Assembly (NCBI GenBank): GCA_003075315.1
Contig: QDFQ01000001.1
Span: 558,001 to 622,000, forward strand
DNA length: 64,000 nt
Direction: 5' to 3'
Source of the DNA: Arthrobacter sp. TPD3018
GTDB taxonomy: Bacteria > Pseudomonadota > Alphaproteobacteria > Sphingomonadales > Sphingomonadaceae
The position numbers were made by a program, and so were the translations under genes. The notes below the pieces were generated by a model. The model was given only the letters and a program-made list of their open reading frames with translations, had not been told where the DNA came from and searched no databases. This document shows positions 32,778-41,217 of this stretch, piece by piece; the stretch's first letter is position 1, and every line of letters starts with the position of its first letter.

Positions 32778-33410
32778 ATGAGCTATGCGGTCAAGGAGAT
32801 GTTCCTCACCCTGCAGGGCGAGGGCGTCAATGCGGGGCGACGCGCGGTGTTCGTCCGCTTCGCCGGCTGCAATCTGTGGAGCGGCCGCGAACAGGACCGC
32901 GCGTCCGCGGTCTGCCGCTTTTGCGATACCGATTTCGTCGGCACCGATGGCCTTGGCGGCGGCAAGTTCGCGGACGCAGGCGCGCTGGCCGCGGCGGTCG
33001 CGGGCTTTTGGGGCGCGGGGCAGTCGGATCGTTTCGTCGTGCTGACCGGGGGCGAGCCGATGTTGCAGGTCGACGATGCGCTGGTCGATACGCTGCATGA
33101 TGCAGGCTTCCGCATCGCGATCGAGAGCAACGGCACGCTGCCCGTCCATCCCGGTATCGACTGGGTGTGCATCAGCCCCAAGGCGGGGAGCGTGGTGGTG
33201 CAGCAATCGGGCGACGAACTGAAGCTCGTCTGGCCGCAGGCGGGTACGGACATCGACGCGATCGAAAGCTGGGACTTTGCGCACCGATTGCTCCAGCCGA
33301 TGGACGACGCCGCCGGTCAGGCGAATGTCGACGCCGCGATCGCGCTGGTGATGGAACGCCCGCATTGGCGGCTGTCGCTCCAGACGCACAAGCTGCTGGG
33401 GTTGCGATAG
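32778..33410 (+). CDS. queE: 7-carboxy-7-deazaguanine synthase
   Basis: Radical SAM enzyme that rearranges 6-carboxy-tetrahydropterin to 7-carboxy-7-deazaguanine. In the 210-residue protein the cluster cysteines follow the CX14CX2C pattern typical of one QueE subgroup (CNLWSG through CRFC, about residues 31-49), and the GGEP motif is in VVLTGGEPMLQ (about 91). It follows queC directly. queD and queF are not in the window. Confidence 0.95.
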   Translation: MSYAVKEMFLTLQGEGVNAGRRAVFVRFAGCNLWSGREQDRASAVCRFCDTDFVGTDGLGGGKFADAGALAAAVAGFWGAGQSDRFVVLTGGEPMLQVDDALVDTLHDAGFRIAIESNGTLPVHPGIDWVCISPKAGSVVVQQSGDELKLVWPQAGTDIDAIESWDFAHRLLQPMDDAAGQANVDAAIALVMERPHWRLSLQTHKLLGLR

Positions 33411-33441
33411 GGGCGGGGCGCGCCCTTGCTGGTCCATAAAC

Positions 33442-33536
33442 CGTCATTCCCGCGAAGGCGGGAATCCAGACGCGCAGGTTTTCGAAAACAACCGCAGGGC
33501 TAGCGTGTCTGGATCCCCGCCTGCGCGGGGATGACG
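33442..33536. repeat. Dispersed palindromic repeat, type B
   Basis: Arms CGTCATTCCCGCGAAGGCGG and CCGCCTGCGCGGGGATGACG with internal AATCCAGACGCG and GCGTGTCTGGATCC. It lies between the convergent queE and the hypothetical gene at 33648. Confidence 0.87.
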
Positions 33537-33647
33537 ATCGGGCGGATGGGGCGGCGGCGAAGAATACTGACGGCCTGCCACACCGGCAATTCGACGCCGG
33601 ACTACTTCCGGGTGACGGAGCGGGCGGGCGAACCGCGCCCGATCCCC

Positions 33648-34376
33648 TTAGCGCTGCGCCGTCTCGGTGCCCTTTGCGGTGGCCGCGACCGTGGTCGGGG
33701 CGGCGGGCGGCCAGGCGAAGGCGCCGCACTTTTTGGTCACCCATTCGCCCTTCTTGTTCCAGCAGATCGGGTCGAACCGCGGTTTGGAGGCGTAATCGCG
33801 GCCCAGGTAGCGCTGGAAATGCTGTTCGCCATAGGGCGTCAGGCTGTTGCGCAATTCGCGGATACGCGACAGCGCCAGCGGGCCGAAGCCACCGCGCGGC
33901 GCGAAGACGGCGTCGCGACCGATCTCGCTGGCGGTCTGGCAGAAGTTGAGCTGTGCGGAGACGGTGGCGAAATTCGAATAGGTGCGCGTGCCGAACTGGT
34001 CGAGCGCGTTCTGCCCGTCGCGCGGGGTCTTCGACGTGCGGGTGAAATATTTCGTCAGCGTCTGCCAGACGCCGGCAAGTTCGTCCTTATGGTCGAGCAG
34101 CACCGCATTGTAGTTTTCGCGCGTCAGCAATGTCGGTTCAAACTGGCATTGCAGCGCCGCGACGTTGAGCGCCGCGCGCAGGTTCCACGCCATCGCCGCC
34201 CGCAGCTCCACCGGGGTGGCGCCGGGCAGCACCTGGCCCAGATTGGCCTCCGTTCCCGTCACTTCCTCGCCGTGATAATCGTGCGATCGCAGGAAGAACT
34301 GCGCCGAAGCGGGCGCCGCCGCCACCAGGCTGGTCGCCGCGCATCCCAGCGCGAGCACCATCCGCAACTTACTCAT
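33648..34376 (-). CDS. Exported protein of unknown function
   Basis: The 242-residue product has a signal peptide (MSKLRMVLALGCAATSLVAA, cleavage after ASA) and a mature part with four cysteines: LQCQFEP, LNFCQTA, DPICWNK and TKKCGAF. These could form two disulphides. The core AAMAWNLRAALNVAALQCQF and LTKYFTRTSKTP resembles an uncharacterised sphingomonad protein group. The start at 34376 has GAGG ten bases upstream; an upstream in-frame ATG would remove the signal peptide from the N-terminus. Confidence 0.72.
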   Translation of the reverse strand: MSKLRMVLALGCAATSLVAAAPASAQFFLRSHDYHGEEVTGTEANLGQVLPGATPVELRAAMAWNLRAALNVAALQCQFEPTLLTRENYNAVLLDHKDELAGVWQTLTKYFTRTSKTPRDGQNALDQFGTRTYSNFATVSAQLNFCQTASEIGRDAVFAPRGGFGPLALSRIRELRNSLTPYGEQHFQRYLGRDYASKPRFDPICWNKKGEWVTKKCGAFAWPPAAPTTVAATAKGTETAQR

Positions 34377-34543
34377 CTGAACCCATCCTCGCCGAAGCAA
34401 TATCGGGCAATTCTAGATGGTTTTGGCGGGCGACCCAATCCCTGATTAAGCATGTTCCGCCAAATTTCGTCGCGAATGCGCCAAAGCGTTGCCCCGTTCC
34501 GCCATGGGTCTGCGCCAAAGCTCTTGCCGGGTAGGCGGATACG

Positions 34544-34578
34544 AAAACGGCCGCCCGGTCGCCCGGACGGCCGTTTCG
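34544..34578 (-). terminator. Intrinsic terminator of the small lipoprotein gene
   Basis: AAACGGCCG and CGGCCGTTT form a stem with inner CCGG pairs. In the minus direction the stem is followed by TTCGTATCC after four Ts. It lies about 27 bases after the lipoprotein stop. Confidence 0.65.
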
Positions 34579-34604
34579 CAAATGAAATAACCCGAAGCGG
34601 GAAA

Positions 34605-34871
34605 TTACATCGCGTTCGTGGTCGTGGTGGTGTTCGACGTCATCATGGTGTCGTTCGCCATCATGGTGTCGTTGGCCATCATGCCACCGTTCGACGCGCC
34701 GTCGACGGCGGTCATGTTGTCGCTCATGGTGCCCATGTCGTCGGTCGAGTTCATGTCGGTGACCATGGTGTTCTCGGTGGTCGTCTCGGTCTTCGGGCCG
34801 CAGGCCGACACGGCGAGAGCGGCGCCGGCGATCAGCGAGCCGGTCAGGATCTTGGAGATGGTTGCACGCAT
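34605..34871 (-). CDS. Small Met/Asn/Thr-rich lipoprotein
   Basis: The 88-residue product has a lipoprotein signal with lipobox AVSAC (Cys 24, MRATISKILTGSLIAGAALA), then a tail of low-complexity sequence with repeated MMANDT units and TTTTTNAM at the end. There are about 14 methionines in the mature part. Methionine-rich, asparagine-rich tails may bind copper, but this is only a suggestion. GGGAGC lies close before the ATG. Such proteins are sometimes misnamed after plasmodial circumsporozoite protein. Confidence 0.75.
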   Translation of the reverse strand: MRATISKILTGSLIAGAALAVSACGPKTETTTENTMVTDMNSTDDMGTMSDNMTAVDGASNGGMMANDTMMANDTMMTSNTTTTTNAM

Positions 34872-34959
34872 TGGAAGCTCCCTAGAATAGGATTTGGACG
34901 GCTTGCTGGCCCTTTAATTCCCAAATCACGGTAGACATTAATCGCATAACGGCCTGCCC

Positions 34960-35685
34960 TCAAGCCTCGTTTTCTCCCCTGGGGGATGCGGGGCAGGCGA
35001 GGGAGGACAGGAAGGCCGGGGCGGTCAACGCGAGGGCGGCGTCAAAGGTTGCGAGATCGGCGTTGCGTTCCAGCGCCTTGAGGCTGGTGACGGGGAATTC
35101 CGGCAGGCCGCATGGCACAATCCCCCCAAAATGGGACAGGTCGGGCGCGACATTTACTGCCAGGCCATGCAGCGTGATCCAGCGGCGCACGCGCACGCCG
35201 ATCGCGCCGATCTTCGCTTCCGGCCCCTTGTCCCCGTTCGGCGCATCGCGGGTCCAGATGCCGACACGCCCCTCGACGCGAAAGGCCGATACGCCGAGCT
35301 CTGCGAGCGCTGCGATCACCCAGCCTTCGACGCCATGGACGAAGCAGCGCACGTCCTTCCCGCGCTGGCCGAGATCGAGCACCATATAGACGATGCGCTG
35401 CCCCGGCCCGTGATAGGTGTATTTGCCGCCGCGGCCCGTCGCGACGACGGGAAAGCGCGCGTCGATCAGGTCGCCGGGCGCGGCGCTGGTGCCGGCGGTG
35501 TAGACCGGCGGGTGTTCGAGCAGCCAGATCAGCTCGCGCGCCTCGCCCGCCAGGACGGCGGCGGCGCGCGCCTCCATCTCGGCCAGTGCCACGTCATAGG
35601 GGGTGAGGCCGGGCGACACGCGCCATTCAATGCGGCCCCCGTCTATGGCGTTGGAATGCATCGTGCCGACGTCGATCTCGCTCAT
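34960..35685 (-). CDS. lipB: Octanoyl-ACP:protein N-octanoyltransferase
   Basis: Transfers octanoate from ACP to lipoyl domains in lipoate synthesis. The roughly 241-residue protein has the motif [20 protein letters not shown] (about 83-102), the catalytic lysine in [11 protein letters not shown] and cysteine in [15 protein letters not shown] (about 200). The start is uncertain: in-frame ATGs lie at 35712, 35694, 35685 and 35661, and none has a well-spaced ribosome-binding site; 35685 is a compromise. lipA is not in the window. Confidence 0.93.
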   Translation of the reverse strand: MSEIDVGTMHSNAIDGGRIEWRVSPGLTPYDVALAEMEARAAAVLAGEARELIWLLEHPPVYTAGTSAAPGDLIDARFPVVATGRGGKYTYHGPGQRIVYMVLDLGQRGKDVRCFVHGVEGWVIAALAELGVSAFRVEGRVGIWTRDAPNGDKGPEAKIGAIGVRVRRWITLHGLAVNVAPDLSHFGGIVPCGLPEFPVTSLKALERNADLATFDAALALTAPAFLSSLACPASPRGENEA

Positions 35686-35815
35686 CCTCGCCATGTGTGT
35701 CAGCGGCGGCACGCTGGCAAGTCGTGCGAGGCTGGTTGCGAGGGAGCCGGTTGCGAGTGGTCAAGCCGCGGACGTTGGGCTAGTCCGTCGCGCGAACCGC
35801 GAAGGGGGCGAGCCG

Positions 35816-36649
35816 ATGGTCAAGATGGGTGACGTGTGGGACCGGACCAGCGAGGTGCTGGCCGGGCGTGGCGGCATGTTGGCGGGCATCGCGATCCTGA
35901 CATTGTTCGTGCCGGGCGTGATCAATGCGGCCTATACCTCCTATGCGCCGGCCGGCGGCCTGCGATCGGCGATCGTCGTGTTGCTGCTGATCGCGGTGAC
36001 GATCGCGTCGATCTGGGGGCAGCTGGCGATTATTGCCGCCGCCACCGATCCGTCGACGACGCGCCCCGTGGCGCAGCGGCAGGCGACCGAGCGGCTGCTG
36101 CCCGCACTGGGCGTGATGCTGGTGCTCGGTGTCGTCCTGACGATCGTCTTCCTGCCGGCCGGGGTGCTGCTGGCGATGTCGGGACTGGACTTCGCCGCGA
36201 TGGCGAACGGCACGCCGCCCGCCAGCCCCAAGGCGCCGGGGCCGCTGCTGGCCGCCAGCCTGTATATTCTTGTCGCCTTTATCGCGCTGCTGTTCGTCGG
36301 CGCGCGGTTGCTGCCGCTCTATGCGGTGGTGCTGCGCGAACGGCTGGGCCTGGGCGCGATCGGCCGCGCGTGGCGGTTGACGCGGCGGCATACGTGGCGG
36401 CTGGTCGGCGCGGTGCTGCTGTTCATGGTCGTCGTGATGATCGCGAGCTGGGCGGCACAGGCGGTCGCGGGGCTCGTCACCGCGCTGGTGCTGGGCGGCG
36501 ATGCCGCGGCGACGGTCCGGTTCGTCGGCACGGTGGCGGCACAGGCGGCGTCGACTGCGCTGACGCTGGTGGCGATCGTCTTTTCAGGCCAGGCCTATGT
36601 CGCGTTCGTCGCGCGCGACGCGATGCTGCGGGCGCGGGCCGCCGCGTGA
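35816..36649 (+). CDS. Polytopic membrane protein, paralogue 1
   Basis: The 277-residue protein has about six helices: AGIAILTLFVPGVINAAY, AIVVLLLIAVTIASIWGQLA, LGVMLVLGVVLTIVFLPAGV, LLAASLYILVAFIALLFV, LVGAVLLFMVVVMIAS and AASTALTLVAIVFSGQAYVA. The central IGRAWRLTRRHTWRLV loop matches IGRSWRLTRKAQ in the next gene, so the two are paralogues. AAGGGGG lies eight bases before the ATG. The fold is reminiscent of glycerophosphodiester phosphodiesterase membrane domains, but function is unknown. Its stop overlaps the GTG of the next gene. Confidence 0.75.
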   Translation: MVKMGDVWDRTSEVLAGRGGMLAGIAILTLFVPGVINAAYTSYAPAGGLRSAIVVLLLIAVTIASIWGQLAIIAAATDPSTTRPVAQRQATERLLPALGVMLVLGVVLTIVFLPAGVLLAMSGLDFAAMANGTPPASPKAPGPLLAASLYILVAFIALLFVGARLLPLYAVVLRERLGLGAIGRAWRLTRRHTWRLVGAVLLFMVVVMIASWAAQAVAGLVTALVLGGDAAATVRFVGTVAAQAASTALTLVAIVFSGQAYVAFVARDAMLRARAAA

Positions 36650-37404
36650 AGATCACGCTTGCCGCCTTGCTGAGCGATGCCTGGGCGCTGTTCCGGCGTG
36701 AGGCCGACGTGCTGGTGCGCGCCGCCGGCCTGTTTCTGTTCGTACCGACCTATGCGCTGTTGCTGCTGGTCGGGCCGCTGCCGTTCCCCGATCCGGATAT
36801 CGCCGACACGCAGGCGCGCGCGCAGGCGTGGATGGACAAATTGGACGTCTGGGTCGGCAATTACGGGCTGGGATCGGTCGTCGCTTATGCGGTCACCTAC
36901 TTCGGTACCGCGCTGCTCTATTGCCTGTTGCTCGATCGCGCCCGGCCGACGGTGGGCGAGGCGCTGAAGCGGACCGCGGTGATGTTTCCGCGCTACCTGC
37001 TGGCAATGGTGGTCGTGTCGATCCCGTCGGGGGCGGGCATGTATCTGCTGCTGCTGCCGGGCCTGTGGCTGATGAGCCGGTTCATGCTGGCCGGCCCGAT
37101 CCTGTTCGCAGAAGCGCCGGTGGGGGCGATGGCGGCGGTCGGCCGATCGTGGCGGCTGACGCGCAAGGCGCAATTCTCGCTGCTCGGCGCGATCGTCACC
37201 GTCTATCTGGGCGCGATCCTGGCGGGCCAGCCATTCATGCTGGTCGCGCGCTGGCTGGGCGGGACGGCGGCGGAGGGCGGCGGGGCCAATCCGCTGGCCG
37301 TCGCGATCGTCCATGCGTTCGCGGCGGGGGTGGCGACGCTCGCGCAGATCGCGGGCGTGTTGATCGCGGTGGCGGCCTATCGGCGGGTGTCGGTGGCGGA
37401 ATAG
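36646..37404 (+). CDS. Polytopic membrane protein, paralogue 2
   Basis: The 252-residue protein starts at GTG (36646) with a four-base overlap with the upstream gene. It has five or six helices (AAGLFLFVPTYALLLLVGPL, VAYAVTYFGTALLYCLLL, YLLAMVVVSIPSGAGMYLLL, LLGAIVTVYLGAILAGQPF) and shares the RSWRLTRKAQFSLLGA loop with paralogue 1. The pair could form a heteromeric membrane complex. No catalytic motif is seen. Confidence 0.72.
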   Translation: MKITLAALLSDAWALFRREADVLVRAAGLFLFVPTYALLLLVGPLPFPDPDIADTQARAQAWMDKLDVWVGNYGLGSVVAYAVTYFGTALLYCLLLDRARPTVGEALKRTAVMFPRYLLAMVVVSIPSGAGMYLLLLPGLWLMSRFMLAGPILFAEAPVGAMAAVGRSWRLTRKAQFSLLGAIVTVYLGAILAGQPFMLVARWLGGTAAEGGGANPLAVAIVHAFAAGVATLAQIAGVLIAVAAYRRVSVAE

Positions 37405-37441
37405 CCGCTTCCGGGGGCTGCCCCATCCACGTTGCATCAAA

Positions 37442-37524
37442 CGTCATCCCAGCGCAGGCTGGGATCTGCTGGCTAGGGCGCGCGCCATGAGCCGAGAAAG
37501 ACCCCAGCCTGCGCTGGGGTGACG
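37442..37524. repeat. Dispersed palindromic repeat, type C
   Basis: Arms CGTCATCCCAGCGCAGGCTG and CAGCCTGCGCTGGGGTGACG. It lies between convergent genes (membrane paralogue 2 and sodC). Confidence 0.85.
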
Positions 37525-37564
37525 CTTTTCGCGTGGGGGCGGCGTCTGCCACCCCCTTCGCCCA

Positions 37565-38098
37565 TCACGCCGCGGTGAACACCCCGCACGCGATGCGACC
37601 GCCGCTGTTGCCCGACGGATCGGTCATCAGATCGTCCGGGCCGGCGTGGACGACGATCGCGGCGCCGTCGGCATCCAGCATCTGCGCCATGGTCGCGCCC
37701 GGCACCGTCATGCCGATCGTGCCGCGGCCGGCGCTGTCGACGATCAGATTGGGCAGGTCGCCTTCGTGCGGGCCCTGCGGGTTCATGCTGCCGTGCTTCA
37801 TCGCGGTGGGGTTCCAATGGCCCCCTGCCGTGGTGAAGTCGGGCGCGTCGCATCGGCCGACCGTGTGGATGTGCGCGCCATGCGTGCCGGCGGGCAGGCC
37901 TTTCACGTCGAGCGTATAGCGGATGCCGCCCGCCACTTCGGTCGCGGTCGCACGCCCGGCATCGGCGCCGGTGGCGGTCTTCAGCATCGCGACGGCGCGC
38001 GCGCCGCCCGCCACCGGGCTGCCCACCGCCACCTCGTCCTTGGGGGCGCAGGCGGCCAGCGCCGCCGTTGACAGGCCGAGGATCAGCATCGCGCGCAT
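37565..38098 (-). CDS. sodC: Cu/Zn superoxide dismutase, lipoprotein
   Basis: Dismutates superoxide in the periplasm. The 177-residue product has a lipoprotein signal (MRAMLILGLSTAALAAC; lipidated Cys 17), copper ligands in GAHIHTVGRC (about 77-86), zinc and copper ligands in GGHWNPTAMKHG and EGDLPN, and the C-terminal signature GNSGGRIACGVF (about 164-175) with the arginine that guides superoxide. AGGGAGA lies six bases before the ATG. It precedes no obvious partner; thpR lies 30 bases upstream on the same strand. Confidence 0.94.
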   Translation of the reverse strand: MRAMLILGLSTAALAACAPKDEVAVGSPVAGGARAVAMLKTATGADAGRATATEVAGGIRYTLDVKGLPAGTHGAHIHTVGRCDAPDFTTAGGHWNPTAMKHGSMNPQGPHEGDLPNLIVDSAGRGTIGMTVPGATMAQMLDADGAAIVVHAGPDDLMTDPSGNSGGRIACGVFTAA

Positions 38099-38127
38099 CG
38101 GAATTCTCCCTGAAAGTTGTCCGGTTC

Positions 38128-38712
38128 TTACCCGGCCGAACCCGGCAGCGACAGTGCCGGTTCCGCCGCCGTCACCAGCGGCCAGCGCGCGACGGGTTCG
38201 TAGCTCGCGCCGCCATGGCCCAGATGGCTCTGGTACAATACGATATGCGGGCAGACGAAATCGGCGCTGGCAAGGCCCGCGTGCACCGCCAGCCAGCCCT
38301 CGATCTCGGGCGACATGCCGGCACTGCGCGGCAGCCGGGCGAGCGTGATGTGCGGCAGATAGGCCCGGCGTTCGGGCGCCAGCCCGGCGCGTACGCAGGC
38401 CTGATCGACCTTGCGCGCCAGGTGGCGCAGCGCGTCGTGCGGGGCGAGGCCGGCCCATAGAGTATCGGTGCGACCTTTATGCTCGAACCGCCCGACGCCG
38501 GCGATCCGCACCACGGGCGCAGGCGCGTGGATGCTGCCGAACGCCGCCGCGACGTCTTCCGCCTGCGGTCGGTCGACCTCGCCGAGGAAGCGCAGCGTAC
38601 AGTGCAACTGTTCGTCGTCCTGCCAGCGCGCATGCGGCACGCCGCCCATCGCGGCGATCAGCGATTCACGGATGGCGCGGGGCGGGCGGAGCGCGACGAA
38701 GAGACGCAACAT
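38128..38712 (-). CDS. thpR: RNA 2',3'-cyclic phosphodiesterase (2H family)
   Basis: The 194-residue protein is a 2H phosphoesterase with both HxTx motifs: HCTLRFLGEV (about 43-52) and HITLARLPR (about 125-133). ThpR/LigT enzymes hydrolyse 2',3'-cyclic phosphates to 2'-phosphates and can ligate tRNA halves in vitro. The N-terminus MLRLFVALRPPRAIRESL is typical. It is co-directional with sodC 29 bases downstream. Confidence 0.92.
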   Translation of the reverse strand: MLRLFVALRPPRAIRESLIAAMGGVPHARWQDDEQLHCTLRFLGEVDRPQAEDVAAAFGSIHAPAPVVRIAGVGRFEHKGRTDTLWAGLAPHDALRHLARKVDQACVRAGLAPERRAYLPHITLARLPRSAGMSPEIEGWLAVHAGLASADFVCPHIVLYQSHLGHGGASYEPVARWPLVTAAEPALSLPGSAG

Positions 38713-38846
38713 GATGAACGAAAAGCCCTTTGTAATGTTCTGTTGCCATCCGGCGCGATCATAACCGGTTTCGCTTGAAATGGGACGGGTCGGGGCCGAT
38801 ATTTCGGATAGCCGGCAGTGTCGCCGGCAAAGGAGTTTTGGATACC

Positions 38847-39599
38847 ATGGCCAACTGGTCCGACCCCCGGCAGAGCGCCGCGCCGTTCGGGGCTTCACGC
38901 GCCGATGCCGCGCGCAGCGGCGCCTATGACGCGGGTCTGCGCTCGTACATGCTGTCGGTGTACAATTATATGGCATCGGGCGTGCTGCTGACCGGCATCG
39001 TCGCCCTGCTGTTCGCCACCAGCGGCGCGGTGAACGCGCTGGTCGGCCCGACCGGCCGCACCAACGGCCTGGGCTTCATCGTCGCCTTCTCGCCGCTCGC
39101 CATCGTGTTCGCTATGAGCTTCGGCCAGGGCCGTATGAAGACGCAGACGCTGCAGCTGCTGTTCTGGGCGTTTGCGGTGCTGATGGGCATGTCGCTCTCG
39201 ACGATCTTCCTCGTCTACAGCGGCACCTCGATCGCAGGGGCGTTCTTCGCGACTGCGGCGGGCTTCGCGGGCCTCAGCCTCTACGGCTACACCACGAAGC
39301 GCGACCTGTCGGCGTTCGGTACGTTCCTGATCGTCGGCCTCGTGGGCCTGATCGTCGCCAGCCTGATCAACCTGTTCCTGCAGTCGGGCATCATGAGCCT
39401 GGTCATCAGCGCGGTCGGCGTGCTGATCTTCGCCGGCCTGACCGCCTATGACACGCAGCGTACCAAGAGCCTGTATTTCCAGGTCGCGGGTACGGACATG
39501 GTCGGCAAGGCGGTCATCATGTCGGCGCTGTCGCTGTACCTCGACTTCATCAACATGTTCCTCTTCGTCCTCCGCCTGTTCGGTTCGCAGCGCAACTGA
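38847..39599 (+). CDS. Bax inhibitor-1/YccA family membrane protein
   Basis: The 250-residue protein has an N-terminal soluble stretch (MANWSDPRQSAAPFGASRAD) and seven helices, with GASRADAARSGAYDAGLRSY as in alphaproteobacterial BI-1 homologues and the conserved acidic pair near the end (TAYDTQRTKSLYFQ, LDFINMFLFVLRLFG). In other bacteria the family includes a pH-sensitive calcium leak channel (BsYetJ) and a YccA that modulates FtsH. A terminator follows. AAGGAG lies about 11 bases before the ATG. Confidence 0.92.
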   Translation: MANWSDPRQSAAPFGASRADAARSGAYDAGLRSYMLSVYNYMASGVLLTGIVALLFATSGAVNALVGPTGRTNGLGFIVAFSPLAIVFAMSFGQGRMKTQTLQLLFWAFAVLMGMSLSTIFLVYSGTSIAGAFFATAAGFAGLSLYGYTTKRDLSAFGTFLIVGLVGLIVASLINLFLQSGIMSLVISAVGVLIFAGLTAYDTQRTKSLYFQVAGTDMVGKAVIMSALSLYLDFINMFLFVLRLFGSQRN

Positions 39600-39625
39600 T
39601 CGACGGTCCGGCGTAACGGATACGA

Positions 39626-39657
39626 GCCCGGTGGCGCTGCCGCCGGGCTTTTCTTTT
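39626..39657 (+). terminator. Intrinsic terminator
   Basis: GCCCGG and CCGGGC form a stem with an inner GGCG-ctgc-CGCC loop region, followed by TTTTCTTTT. It ends the Bax inhibitor-1 gene. Confidence 0.8.
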
Positions 39658-39676
39658 GGGTGAAGGACGCCAAGCC

Positions 39677-40456
39677 ATGCGGCTCAATATCGCCGTCGAT
39701 CTCGATTATGCGATCATCGGCCCGTCGACTGACGTGCTGTTGCAGATCGAGGCGGCGGCAACGCCCGACCAGCGCATCGTCGACGAACGGCTGACGATCT
39801 GGAGCGACCATCCGATCGCCGCGGTGGCGGGCGAGGATGGCGTCGGACAGCGCTGCTGGATCCGTGCCGAACACTGGCTGAAGGCGGAGTATCGCGCGAC
39901 CGTGGACGTGGAGCGGGCGCCCGTCGACCTCGCGCCGCTGCGCGCAACACCCGTGCGCGCGCTTGCCGGTGCGCTCGTCCCCTATCTGCTGCCCAGTCGC
40001 TATTGCCAGTCGGACCAGCTGGAGGGCTTCGTCCGCCGCCGCTTCGCCGGGCTGGAGGGTGGCGCGCTCGCTGCCGCGCTCGCGGCCTGGGTGCAGGCGG
40101 AGCTGGAGTATCGCAGCAACACCAGCAGCGGCGAAACGACCGCGCTCGATACCTTCGCCAGCCGGTCGGGCGTGTGCCGCGATTATGCGCATCTGCTCGT
40201 CGCGCTGGCGCGCGCGGGAGAGATTCCGGCGCGCTGCGTCGCAGCCTATGCGCCGGGCGTCGATCCGCCCGATTTCCATGCGGTCGCGGAACTGTGGCTG
40301 GACGGCGCGTGGCGGCTGGTCGATGCGACCGGCATGGCGACGGCGGACACGATCGCGCGCGTGTGCGCAGGGCGCGACGCCACCGACATCGCCTTCATGA
40401 CCGTGTTCGGCACCGCGCAATTCGTTGCGCAGACCGTGCGGGTGACGCAGGCCTGA
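39677..40456 (+). CDS. Transglutaminase-like cysteine peptidase family protein
   Basis: The 259-residue cytoplasmic protein has an N-terminal beta domain (about 1-100) and a transglutaminase-like core with Cys in SRSGVCRDYAHLLVALAR (about 160), His in PPDFHAVAELWL (about 198) and Asp in WRLVDATGMA (about 213). Catalytic triad intact. The family hydrolyses or transfers amide bonds; substrate unknown. The N-terminal domain resembles that of two-domain transglutaminase-like proteins linked to proteolysis of alpha-E/circular-ATP-grasp loci, but those genes are not here. AAGGA lies ten bases before the ATG. Confidence 0.83.
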   Translation: MRLNIAVDLDYAIIGPSTDVLLQIEAAATPDQRIVDERLTIWSDHPIAAVAGEDGVGQRCWIRAEHWLKAEYRATVDVERAPVDLAPLRATPVRALAGALVPYLLPSRYCQSDQLEGFVRRRFAGLEGGALAAALAAWVQAELEYRSNTSSGETTALDTFASRSGVCRDYAHLLVALARAGEIPARCVAAYAPGVDPPDFHAVAELWLDGAWRLVDATGMATADTIARVCAGRDATDIAFMTVFGTAQFVAQTVRVTQA

Positions 40457-40470
40457 CGGCCCGGCGGCTA

Positions 40471-40496
40471 GGAACGGAAACGATCGGGCAATCGTT
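40471..40496 (+). promoter_or_regulatory. EcfG general-stress promoter of the 95-residue protein
   Basis: GGAAC (40471-40475), 17 bases, CGTT (40493-40496). Exact match to the alphaproteobacterial EcfG consensus, 28 bases before the ATG at 40524, with AGGAGG in between. Confidence 0.75.
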
Positions 40497-40523
40497 CTTC
40501 CCTCGTACTCACAGGAGGATGGG

Positions 40524-40811
40524 ATGACGAACGGGATCGATGAGCGCGCGCTCGACAGCCTGTCGGTGGCGCCAGACGGCGAACAGGCGAGCAACCAGGA
40601 ACGCAATCCGCGGCAGGACGCGGGCCAGGACGAGGCGATCAACGCGCGTCTGGAAGAGAATCCGGAAGACAAGGACGCGCGGCTCGACGCCGGGCTGGAT
40701 CAGTCGATGGACGCCAGCGACCCGCTGTCGTCGACGCAGCCGGTCCACAGCCAGGACCCGGCGCCCTCGTCGGGCTATGACGAAGACGCGGAGCGCGCGC
40801 GGCAGAAGTGA
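40524..40811 (+). CDS. Small acidic, disordered protein under EcfG control
   Basis: The 95-residue product is rich in Asp, Glu, Gln, Ala and Ser (MTNGIDERALDSLSVAPDGE, LDAGLDQSMDASDPLSS) with no cysteine, no membrane segment and no known domain; it should be intrinsically disordered. AGGAGG is five bases before the ATG. The perfect EcfG promoter and a strong terminator (40834-40866) make it a single-gene unit. A general stress or desiccation role is likely, by promoter and composition only. Confidence 0.75.
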   Translation: MTNGIDERALDSLSVAPDGEQASNQERNPRQDAGQDEAINARLEENPEDKDARLDAGLDQSMDASDPLSSTQPVHSQDPAPSSGYDEDAERARQK

Positions 40812-40833
40812 CACTGGTGGTTTGATCCAGAAG

Positions 40834-40866
40834 CGGCGGTCCCGAAAGGGGCCGCCGTTTTTGTTT
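40834..40866 (+). terminator. Intrinsic terminator
   Basis: CGGCGGTCCC and GGGGCCGCCG enclose GAAA; the stem is followed by TTTTTGTTT. It ends the small acidic protein gene. Confidence 0.88.
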
Positions 40867-40893
40867 GGCGTGACGCTCGCCCCACACCCCCCC

Positions 40894-41000
40894 CGTCACC
40901 CCGGACTCGTTCCGGGGTCCACTCTGCGGCGAGGGGGGGGCTGGTGCCTCTTGCCGCCCCCGTGCGGCCCGGTGGACCGCGGACCGAGTCCGGCATGGCG
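40894..41000. repeat. Dispersed palindromic repeat, type A (long form, decayed right arm)
   Basis: The left arm CGTCACCCCGGACTCGTTCC is intact, but the right arm (GGACCGCGGACCGAGTCCGG ending CATGGCG) has lost the GGGGTGACG end. The rest of the roughly 400-base gap to 41218 shows only a TTAACCAACTTATGG segment near 41159 and no recognisable gene. Confidence 0.75.
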
Positions 41001-41217
41001 AAGAGGGTGGAGCGGGCATCGCGTACGATAATTACGCAACCACGACACAAACCCGCTTTTGCGACGAGCCGAACTCCACCCATCGCAAAGCATGTTGCGA
41101 TGCAGCGCGTTTCATGATGCTTTTATGACCGCTTCGACCCCCGCCATTCATCGGGTTGTTAACCAACTTATGGCAGGGTCGGGCGATTGGTAAGGCATGG
41201 GGCGGGGTAGACGGATC

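Noticed and set aside
38716..38738. EcfG promoter for thpR (AGAAC-N16-CGTT on the minus strand)
   Set aside because: The -35 has a mismatch and the -10 is only three bases before the ATG, so transcription would begin inside the gene.
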